A DNA stretch of 9,787 bases from an uncultured Bacilli bacterium. Lineage in GTDB: Bacteria; Bacillota_I; Bacilli_A; RF39; UBA660. The stretch spans positions 1 to 9,787 of the forward strand of contig CASRZP010000049.1 in the NCBI GenBank assembly GCA_949440065.1, in the 5' to 3' direction. This document shows positions 1 to 4,677 of this stretch, in pieces. The stretch's first letter is position 1. Every line of letters begins with the position of its first letter. Position numbers and translations under genes: made by a program. Below the pieces are notes generated by a model. That model was not told the DNA's origin, did no database searches, and saw nothing but the letters and a program-made list of their open reading frames with translations.

Positions 1-648
1 TTCCATTTGGGTAAATTGATGTGAGTGTGTGGCATCATCGTCATCTCGTCGATATGTTTTTCCAGGGCAAATAATACGAATAGGTCCTTTTTCTTTATTT
101 TTTAACATCGTTCTAACTTGTACAGGAGAAGTTTGACTTCTAAGTAAGATTTCATCTTTATCGATATAGAACGTATCTTGAGCATCTCTTGCTGGATGAC
201 CTTTAGGAAGATTAAGCATTTCAAAGTTATATAAATCTTTTTCTACCTCTGGTCCTTCTTCAACGGTATAACCCATGCTGATAAATAAACTCTCCAAATC
301 CTCGATAACTTTTTCTACCATATGTGCACCTGTTACTGGTTTTATGTTCACTCCATCAAGCGTAATATCAACTGCATCACTAGCTAGTTTTTCATTTAAA
401 AGTTCATCTTCTAAGTTTTTCTTTTTCTCTTCATATAATTGCTGGAAAGTACTTCTTACCTCTTGAATTTTTTGTCCTACTTCTTTTTTTTGCTCATTAG
501 GAATATCTCTCATCATCGAGCTAATCTCAGTAATTAAACCTTTTTTCCCCAAGTATTTTACTTTCCAATCGTTTAACTGTTCTAAATTATTAACGATTTG
601 ATAATCTTCTTGTAATTGTATCTTTATTTGTTGTAACTTTTCATCCAT
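1..648 (-). CDS. pheS: Phenylalanyl-tRNA synthetase alpha subunit, 5' part (cut by window edge)
   Basis: Minus-strand frame open from an ATG at 648 to the window edge, giving the first 216 residues; the family is about 340 long, so the C-terminal third is missing only because the window ends. PheS pairs with PheT and charges tRNA-Phe with phenylalanine in the cytoplasm. Seen here: an N-terminal helical, charged coiled-coil arm (about residues 1-90) that binds tRNA, then the class II catalytic core starting near VTGAHM (about 105), with HPARD..DTF (151-160) and the motif 2 stretch TYRRDDDDATHSHQF (198-212), which is diagnostic for PheS. The start is set by a good ribosome site, AAGGAG at 658-663, nine bases upstream. 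It is controlled by the T-box leader immediately upstream. pheT would be expected just beyond the left edge. Identity is very secure. Confidence 0.97.
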   Translation of the reverse strand, partial: MDEKLQQIKIQLQEDYQIVNNLEQLNDWKVKYLGKKGLITEISSMMRDIPNEQKKEVGQKIQEVRSTFQQLYEEKKKNLEDELLNEKLASDAVDITLDGVNIKPVTGAHMVEKVIEDLESLFISMGYTVEEGPEVEKDLYNFEMLNLPKGHPARDAQDTFYIDKDEILLRSQTSPVQVRTMLKNKEKGPIRIICPGKTYRRDDDDATHSHQFTQME

Positions 649-685
649 ACTTTGAATCTCCTTTTTATTTTGCCATCATTAGAAT

Positions 686-724
686 AAAAAAAGCAAGTCT
701 CATCCATAAGGACGAAAGACTCGC
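686..724 (-). terminator. T-box attenuator terminator
   Basis: GC(G)AGTCT..CGTCC pairs with GGATG..AGACT(T)GC around a TTAT loop (693-724), with a two-base TT bulge, and is followed on the minus strand by a run of seven T. The stem takes up the CGTCC segment that the antiterminator needs, so the two folds are mutually exclusive. It ends about 38 bases before the pheS start codon. Confidence 0.9.
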
Positions 725-906
725 GGTACCACCTTAATTTATAGGAAACTCCTATACACTTTACTGTTCTTAACGCGAAACTTACGCAAAAATGACTATA
801 GGAGTGAATTCTTACTATTTTACTCTAGCTAGCTTTCACCTATCCTAGCCTCTCTAAAGAGTAATGTTTTAGTAATACTATTTTCCTAATGATTGCTTTC
901 ATTGAT
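686..906 (-). promoter_or_regulatory. T-box riboswitch leader, tRNA-Phe specific (UUC specifier)
   Basis: The untranslated leader of pheS carries the elements of a T-box transcription-attenuation riboswitch. The conserved T-box AAGGTGGTACCGCG lies at 722-735. Stem I closes with TAGGA/TCCTA (884-888 with 799-803). Its specifier loop has AGTA on the 5' side and GAA-TTC-AC on the 3' side, putting the specifier codon UUC (Phe) at 806-808. Above it are the helices TTACTA/TAGTAA and TTACTCT/AGAGTAA and a GCTAG/CTAGC apical stem. A stem III hairpin, TATAGGA/TCCTATA, sits at 740-756. The antiterminator can pair TAAGG (732-736) with CCTTA (707-711), leaving the UGGU bulge free to bind the tRNA acceptor end. 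Uncharged tRNA-Phe should stabilise the antiterminator and switch pheS on. The specifier agrees with the downstream gene. Confidence 0.95.
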
Positions 907-912
907 GAATTC

Positions 913-940
913 ATTATACCATAAGTTTTGATAAGTGCAA
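913..940 (-). promoter_or_regulatory. Sigma-A promoter of pheS
   Basis: TTGCAC (935-940) and a perfect TATAAT (913-918) are separated by 16 bases. The predicted start, near 906, lies just before T-box stem I. It sits only nine bases beyond the stop codon of the upstream LRR gene, and no hairpin separates the two. Confidence 0.85.
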
Positions 941-948
941 CAGTTTTT

Positions 949-2628
949 TTATTTATTAATTTGTACAACAGCACGAGCTCCAAGATATGTATGAGTAGGA
1001 TCAATTGTATATAATCTTCCTGTATAATGCACAAACCAACTGTTAACAGAAACATCCAAAGGCGTTGAACTTGTCCAATACCCATTATCCGTTGCTGAAT
1101 TTGTGCCCCCGTTGCTATTAGCACCATTTAAATAATTATACATCCAAATAGGACAAGAACGTGTTGTTAATGTACATCCTAAATTTGATACTTCTTGTAA
1201 AGTAATTAATCTTGCCTTAGCTGTTCTACTAGGTAATGTATAGGTATTTGTTGTACAGGAATTATAATTAGAACATCCTGTGTAAGCATTATTTTGAAAA
1301 ACGGTTGAACCTAAGGTATAAGTTTGATTTAATACATTGCTCCATCCCTTAGTCGCATTTTCTAAAGCAGGCAATATTGTTACTGGACCTTTTTTGTTAC
1401 TATCTATTGAATCATTCCATTGAGTAAGAAATACTATATTTTCTCTTTGTTGCAAGGTTATAGTATTCCCATTATCCGCTAGTACATGAAAATATTTTTC
1501 CTCCACATCATTCACTTTGTATTTTATTATCGTTCCTATAGCATACGTTTCTTGCGCACCAATTTGCTCACATGTAGACTCTTCTCCTGTTACACAGAAA
1601 TGAGATGAATTTTTGTTTTGATTATACTGATATATAGCTATAATATTTTTGTTATTTGGCTCTTTAAGAGGCACTTTTATGGTAATATCATCTTTTCCTG
1701 TAATATTTACCCAATTAAAATCATTACCTGTTTCATCATTAATGTTTGTTAATGGATTATCTAAAAAGGCATTTTCCCCAATGTATGTTACATTTTTAGG
1801 AATGTTTATGGTTGTTAAATTATTACTTTGAAATGAAGAGACATCAATAGTAGTCAGACTTTCTGGAAAAGTTACGGAATTTAGTTCTTTATTTGCAAAG
1901 GCACTTTCCCCTATTGCTTTTACTTCTACTCCTTTAATGGTACTAGGAATGACTAAATTTTTAGGACCATCATCACTATACCCAGTAATGGTTCCTGTTT
2001 CTACATCAAAAGTAAAATATTTAGAATTTACACTTTCAACAGGAGATACTGTTATATCTTGTTTAGCATACACGTTAATTTTTATGCCATATTTTCTTGA
2101 TTCGCCATTCGAAATGTTTACATTTTCATCCACCCACATGCGTAAACGATAGTTATGTATTGTTGTTCCTGCTTGAGTAAAGTTACCTGAATCTAAAATC
2201 ATACTACCTATTGGCGATCCTATTTCTGTTTGGGTTCCTCTTGAAATAAAGTTACTAGGTGACAATACTTCACTATAATTGGTATCAGGGTCAATTGCTC
2301 GTTCCAAGTAAAGTTTTACTTCATTATCTAAAAGTGGCGTCATATCTGTTATGGGAATTTTTACTGCCGTTACTTCATATCCAATAGACATCGTTCTAGA
2401 TAAATTGGCTTGAACAGTAAAGTCAAATACATTGTTTTCACCTGTTAAAATTTTACCTTTCTCATCACTCATCGGATACGCTTCATTTAAAGTGATTCCT
2501 GTTTTTCCCTCGGTATATGTTAATGTAACCGTTCCAGTTTCCAACGTATTTTCAACAGTTCCTTCTTTTGAAAAAGTGAACGCAGCAAAAGTTACGCCAA
2601 TGGTTACTACAATTAATAAAAGTAACAT
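949..2628 (-). CDS. Secreted SipW-type/LRR_5 surface protein A, N-terminus frameshifted
   Basis: Reads as 559 residues from the ATG at 2628, but that ATG has no ribosome site, and the natural start is probably at 2660 in another frame (see separate entry). Visible in order: a hydrophobic signal with the VTIGVTFAAF end typical of SipW-dependent (TasA/camelysin-like) exported proteins; a beta-rich domain (about 18-195) closely matching LRR protein B; three BspA/TpLRR-type LRR_5 units (about 225-300; IP.S...I...AF pattern); a short GNDFNW linker; and a C-terminal domain (about 330-559) absent from protein B. That domain has three close Cys pairs (345/353, 452/458, 485/492), many aromatic residues, and ends YWTSS...GARAVVQI. 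The family is known for extracellular adhesion or matrix roles; the exact role here is unknown. There is no LPXTG motif or C-terminal anchor. It may be a silent or phase-variable allele rather than a working gene. Confidence 0.8.
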   Translation of the reverse strand: MLLLLIVVTIGVTFAAFTFSKEGTVENTLETGTVTLTYTEGKTGITLNEAYPMSDEKGKILTGENNVFDFTVQANLSRTMSIGYEVTAVKIPITDMTPLLDNEVKLYLERAIDPDTNYSEVLSPSNFISRGTQTEIGSPIGSMILDSGNFTQAGTTIHNYRLRMWVDENVNISNGESRKYGIKINVYAKQDITVSPVESVNSKYFTFDVETGTITGYSDDGPKNLVIPSTIKGVEVKAIGESAFANKELNSVTFPESLTTIDVSSFQSNNLTTINIPKNVTYIGENAFLDNPLTNINDETGNDFNWVNITGKDDITIKVPLKEPNNKNIIAIYQYNQNKNSSHFCVTGEESTCEQIGAQETYAIGTIIKYKVNDVEEKYFHVLADNGNTITLQQRENIVFLTQWNDSIDSNKKGPVTILPALENATKGWSNVLNQTYTLGSTVFQNNAYTGCSNYNSCTTNTYTLPSRTAKARLITLQEVSNLGCTLTTRSCPIWMYNYLNGANSNGGTNSATDNGYWTSSTPLDVSVNSWFVHYTGRLYTIDPTHTYLGARAVVQINK

Positions 2629-2660
2629 AATTATGGGTAAAATCTTTTTTTGTCATTCAT
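2629..2660 (-). other. Probable true start of LRR protein A, out of frame at an A7 tract
   Basis: The best start signal for protein A is the ATG at 2660, nine bases after AGGAG (2670-2674). From it the frame runs into seven A (T7 on plus, 2645-2651) and then hits a stop. If the tract held eight A, the product would begin MNDKKKILPIIMLLLL and join the long frame. That matches the start of paralogue B (MKEKRKILITLVLLLS), with a charged n-region before the hydrophobic core. In the long frame itself a TGA stop lies at 2653-2655, so no upstream in-frame start exists. Loss of one A in a homopolymer is the simplest reading; a sequencing error is possible. Confidence 0.75.
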
Positions 2661-2669
2661 TCTTTAACA

Positions 2670-2691
2670 CTCCTATCCTTTATCTAGTATA
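2670..2691 (-). promoter_or_regulatory. -10 region and ribosome site of LRR protein A
   Basis: TATACT (2686-2691) would start a transcript near 2679, giving a short leader with AGGAG at 2670-2674. The -35 is poor: TTAAGA is 19 bases away. Paralogue B has the same TATACT shortly before its start, which supports this as the real promoter. Confidence 0.5.
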
Positions 2692-2719
2692 TCCTTAAAT
2701 GAAATAAGATTCTTAAATG

Positions 2720-2848
2720 TTAACTAAAAATCAATTTTTCAAAAACACAAAAAGAATGAAAAATTTCATGCCACTTTTCAAAAGCTCCCCCCTTAGTTAA
2801 TCTAGAATTAACCAAAGAAAAGTAAGCATAATTTTTAACGATATTCAT
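2720..2848 (-). other. Unassigned gap with a 42-codon reading frame (doubtful gene)
   Basis: The 274 bases between LRR protein A and the XRE gene hold no recognised gene. A 42-codon frame starts at ATG 2848 (MNIVKNYAYFSLVNSR...) and stops at 2720. It has no clear Shine-Dalgarno sequence and I recognise no family. Within it, in another frame, is a run of six G (2787-2792) followed by a tiny hydrophobic frame, MKFFILFVFLKN (2769-2731). A perfect inverted repeat, GTTAAT-5-ATTAAC, lies at 2796-2812, and a weak hairpin before T-rich sequence lies near 2745-2785. The region may be a leader or a small RNA rather than a coding gene. Confidence 0.25.
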
Positions 2849-2876
2849 CTTCACACTTTCTTTATCTTATATATTA

Positions 2877-2905
2877 ATTTTAACAAAAATTACTAAATAT
2901 AACAA
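2877..2905 (-). promoter_or_regulatory. Predicted promoter upstream of the LRR A leader region
   Basis: TTGTTA (2900-2905), a 17-base spacer and TAAAAT (2877-2882) preceded by TG one base upstream (extended -10). It would start near 2870 and read through the gap towards LRR protein A, giving a leader of about 210 bases or a separate short RNA. The -35 matches only four of six consensus bases. Confidence 0.45.
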
Positions 2906-2934
2906 GCACCCATTTTTAAACCAAATCCTCTTGA

Positions 2935-3432
2935 TTATATCAATACTTTTTCTCTATATTTTTCATTTGATAAACCACATAACCAATCTAAAGACACCCC
3001 AGTCTTTTTAGCAATTTGATAAGCAAAAGCAGTTAAAATCAATCTTCTACCTGCCTCATATGCACAAATCGTTGATTGCGTAGTGTTTAATAACTTTGCA
3101 AGATCATACTGTGTATATCCCAAATCTTTCCTTATTTCTTTAATCCTATTTCCAATTAAAACCTTATCCAACCCTTTTCTTTTTCCTGCTACCTCAGTCA
3201 TTTGAACTTTAATATTTGACAAACTGGTAATATAATCCATATTAAAATTTGTAAAACAACAAAAATCGTAAAGTTTTTGCAAAGGGATGATTTCCTGTCC
3301 TGTTTCCCATCTTGAATACGTTGCTTGCTTTACTTTTAAGTAATTAGCCACATCTACTTGCAAAAAGTCAAGGTCTTGACGAACATTTGCTACTCTTCTA
3401 AAAATAACGATATCATCTAATATCACTAACAT
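2935..3432 (-). CDS. Double XRE-family helix-turn-helix regulator
   Basis: About 165 residues with two consecutive Cro/C1-type DNA-binding domains. The second (about 95-157) is textbook: IGNRIKEIRKDLGYTQ, then DLAKLLNTTQSTICAYEAGR, ending SLDWLCGLSN. The first (about 14-72) is more diverged but keeps the plan, including YSRWETGQ and an ending NMDYITSLSN that echoes the second, so the protein looks like an internal duplication. There is no sensor, peptidase or membrane domain. It is likely a cytoplasmic transcription regulator binding DNA with two reading heads. Start uncertain: GTG at 3435, ATG at 3432 (used here) and GTG at 3426 all follow a GGGTGAT stretch closely. A perfect palindrome just upstream suggests autoregulation. 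Targets are unknown; its neighbours, LRR protein A and the divergent 63-aa gene, are the natural candidates. Confidence 0.85.
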   Translation of the reverse strand: MLVILDDIVIFRRVANVRQDLDFLQVDVANYLKVKQATYSRWETGQEIIPLQKLYDFCCFTNFNMDYITSLSNIKVQMTEVAGKRKGLDKVLIGNRIKEIRKDLGYTQYDLAKLLNTTQSTICAYEAGRRLILTAFAYQIAKKTGVSLDWLCGLSNEKYREKVLI

Positions 3433-3436
3433 CACC

Positions 3437-3450
3437 CAATATTAATATTG
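3437..3450. promoter_or_regulatory. Perfect 14-bp palindrome, candidate operator
   Basis: CAATATTAATATTG equals its own reverse complement and lies between the -10 box and the start codon of the XRE gene. Position and symmetry fit binding by a dimeric HTH protein that represses itself. AT-rich palindromes also arise by chance, so confidence is moderate. Confidence 0.4.
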
Positions 3451-3464
3451 CATCAATGGGAGAT

Positions 3465-3470
3465 ATTATA
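3465..3470 (-). promoter_or_regulatory. -10 box of the XRE regulator gene
   Basis: A perfect TATAAT on the minus strand puts the start near 3458, about 25 bases before the start codon. No good -35 is found at 17 bases (ATCGTA), as expected for a promoter that is weak or needs an activator. Confidence 0.5.
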
Positions 3471-3498
3471 ATTTTTATATACGGAAATACGATTTTTG

Positions 3499-3507
3499 TG
3501 TTATAAT
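3499..3507 (+). promoter_or_regulatory. Extended -10 promoter of the 63-aa gene
   Basis: TG-T-TATAAT on the plus strand, start expected near 3514, 23 bases before the ATG. The sequence ATACG occurs at 3479, 3487 and 3508; the last two are ATACGAT exactly 21 bases (two helical turns) apart and bracket this promoter, so they could be binding sites for the divergent regulator. Confidence 0.65.
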
Positions 3508-3536
3508 ATACGATATGTTCTAAAGGAGGCGATAGA

Positions 3537-3728
3537 ATGAGTAAAAGTAGTCAAGAATTATACTATTTATACGTTCTAACAGCACTAGAAGAAAAAAAGA
3601 AAAAATTAGAAGAAGAAATCAATCGATCTATCTTCCCAAATCGTAGCAAAAAAAAGGAACTAGAGCAAATAGAACAATTATTAAATGAAAAACTTACTTA
3701 CTTTGCTAGTATCACTGATGCGTCTTAA
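3537..3728 (+). CDS. Small coiled-coil protein, function unknown
   Basis: A 63-residue protein with an excellent start: AAAGGAGG (3522-3529) seven bases before the ATG and a TATAAT promoter upstream. About residues 16-55 are strongly charged and heptad-like (LEEKKKKLEEEI, then KKKELEQIEQLLNEKL), broken by SIFPN at 31-35, which suggests a helical hairpin of two short coils. There is no signal peptide, membrane segment or metal site, so it should be cytoplasmic and probably oligomeric. I do not recognise a family. It is divergent from the double-XRE regulator and ends in a terminator shared with efp. The strong expression signals argue that it is a real gene. Confidence 0.75.
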   Translation: MSKSSQELYYLYVLTALEEKKKKLEEEINRSIFPNRSKKKELEQIEQLLNEKLTYFASITDAS

Positions 3729-3761
3729 AAATATACATGCTAATTTTATCTTTCTAATATG

Positions 3762-3797
3762 AAAAAACCAATCCTAAAAATTGGCTCTTTTCTATTT
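3762..3797. terminator. Bidirectional intrinsic terminator between the 63-aa gene and efp
   Basis: CCAAT (3768-3772) and ATTGG (3780-3784) form a core stem extended by A/G-T pairs on both sides. The flanks are T-rich on each strand: six T on minus, CTCTTTTCTATTTTT on plus. It therefore serves both convergent genes. Confidence 0.75.
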
Positions 3798-3810
3798 TTC
3801 CTATGTTTAT

Positions 3811-4368
3811 TTATGCTTTTGATACGTATTTTCCATCAGCAGTAGAAATAATTACGCTTTCATCTTGATTAATAAATAACGGCACTTTAATGGTCATACC
3901 TGTTTCAAGGGTAGCATCTTTCATCGCGTTATTTGTTGTATTTCCCTTTACTGCTGGCTCTGTACTTACTACTTTCATTTCAATTTTATCAGGAAGATTA
4001 ATACCAATCATTTCTCCTTCATAGAAAGTAATATCTACATTTAAGTTTTCCTTTAAAAACTTAGCATTATCTCCTAAAAGTGACTTATCTAATTCAATTT
4101 GTTCATAATCTTGCATATTCATGAAATAATAAGTATCTCCCATTGCATACAAAAATTGCATTTGCTTCTTATCAATACGAGCTGTTTCTACTTTTACCCC
4201 AGCATTAAATGTATTTTCAATGGTTGCTCCTGTCTTTAAATTTTTAAGTTTCGTTCTAACAAATGCTGCCCCTTTCCCTGGTTTTACATGTTGAAATTCC
4301 ACAATCGTGTAAATGTTATTATCTAGTACAATGGTCATTCCGTTTTTAAAATCATTACTACTAATCAT
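3811..4368 (-). CDS. efp: Translation elongation factor P
   Basis: 185 residues, the normal EF-P length. EF-P binds between the P and E sites of the ribosome and relieves stalling at proline runs. The protein starts MISSNDFKNG and carries the domain I loop HVKPGKGAAF, whose tip Lys32 is the residue modified in many bacteria. The two OB-fold domains follow, with the family signature near DITFYEGEMIGINLPDKI and the usual C-terminal GMTIKVPLFI...VIISTADGKYV. Start supported by AAGGAGG just upstream. No Lys32-modifying enzyme gene lies in the window, so the modification type cannot be told. Only 28 bases separate it from the rpmG terminator and no promoter is evident there, so it may depend on read-through from rpmG. 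Confidence 0.97.
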   Translation of the reverse strand: MISSNDFKNGMTIVLDNNIYTIVEFQHVKPGKGAAFVRTKLKNLKTGATIENTFNAGVKVETARIDKKQMQFLYAMGDTYYFMNMQDYEQIELDKSLLGDNAKFLKENLNVDITFYEGEMIGINLPDKIEMKVVSTEPAVKGNTTNNAMKDATLETGMTIKVPLFINQDESVIISTADGKYVSKA

Positions 4369-4396
4369 AACTTTTCCTCCTTTTTCTTATTACTAG

Positions 4397-4429
4397 AAAA
4401 AAATAAGTTAGTCAATTACTTATTTTTCT
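4397..4429 (-). terminator. Intrinsic terminator overlapping the rpmG stop
   Basis: AAAAATAAGT pairs with ACTTATTTTT around a nine-base loop and continues into T on the minus strand. The 5' arm includes the last codons and stop of rpmG (stop at 4420-4422). The stem is almost all A-T, so it may be leaky, allowing some transcription to reach efp. Confidence 0.65.
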
Positions 4430-4584
4430 TCTTTATGTGCAGTGTGTTTCTGACATTTTGCACAATAACGGTTTAATTCTAAACGCTCAGTGGTATTTTT
4501 TACATTACGCTCAGTACGCGTATCTTTATTACCACAAACCGTACAAACCAAAGTTTTACGTTGTCTGTTTCCTACCTTTGCCAT
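4420..4584 (-). CDS. rpmG: 50S ribosomal protein L33, zinc-binding (C+) form
   Basis: 54 residues starting MAKVGNRQRK. The frame stays open further upstream, but the ATG at 4584 is preceded by AAGGAGGG and gives the standard L33 length and start. L33 is a small basic protein of the large subunit near the E site. Two CxxC pairs are present, CTVC at 14-17 and CAKC at 41-44, forming the zinc ribbon of the C+ type; the C-terminal KHTAHKE is also typical. Zinc-dependent bacteria often have additional Cys-free copies, but none lies here. It has its own strong promoter and a terminator at its stop codon, with efp directly downstream on the same strand. Confidence 0.96.
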   Translation of the reverse strand: MAKVGNRQRKTLVCTVCGNKDTRTERNVKNTTERLELNRYCAKCQKHTAHKEEK

Positions 4585-4609
4585 ATTATCCCTCCTTGCG
4601 TCTAGTAGT

Positions 4610-4638
4610 ATTATACCAAATAATAGAGAAAATGCCAA
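4610..4638 (-). promoter_or_regulatory. Strong sigma-A promoter of rpmG
   Basis: TTGGCA (4633-4638), 17 bases, perfect TATAAT (4610-4615); start near 4603, about 19 bases before the ATG. Near-consensus, as expected for a ribosomal protein gene, and likely also the main promoter for efp. Confidence 0.9.
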
Positions 4639-4656
4639 AGCTTTTTTTAAATTTAC

Positions 4657-4677
4657 CACGATTTTTCGTGTTTTTTT
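4657..4677 (+). terminator. Plus-strand-oriented hairpin with T7, overlapping the PBP stop
   Basis: CACGA-TTTT-TCGTG is followed directly by seven T on the plus strand and lies next to the PBP stop codon (4676-4678). Read on the minus strand, the hairpin is followed by GTAAATTT, a much poorer terminator. No plus-strand gene ends here, so it may block antisense transcription or act weakly for the PBP. Confidence 0.5.

Noticed and set aside
840..1127. 95-codon open frame on the minus strand
   Set aside because: Overlaps the end of LRR protein A in another frame and runs through the pheS promoter and T-box stem I, which explain that sequence better.
949..1640. Diversity-generating retroelement target
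   Set aside because: The C-terminal domain is only vaguely lectin-like, and no template repeat, reverse transcriptase or repeated variable region is present in the window.
2653..2655. TGA in the upstream frame of LRR protein A read as Trp (Mycoplasma-type code)
   Set aside because: Trp is TGG in every gene checked and no recognised gene contains in-frame TGA; the resulting GTG start would also touch its ribosome site. A one-base homopolymer change explains the start better.
2935..3728. Toxin-antitoxin pair formed by the XRE gene and the 63-aa gene
   Set aside because: The genes are divergent, not an operon, and the small protein shows no toxin-family residues; only a regulator-partner link can be suggested.
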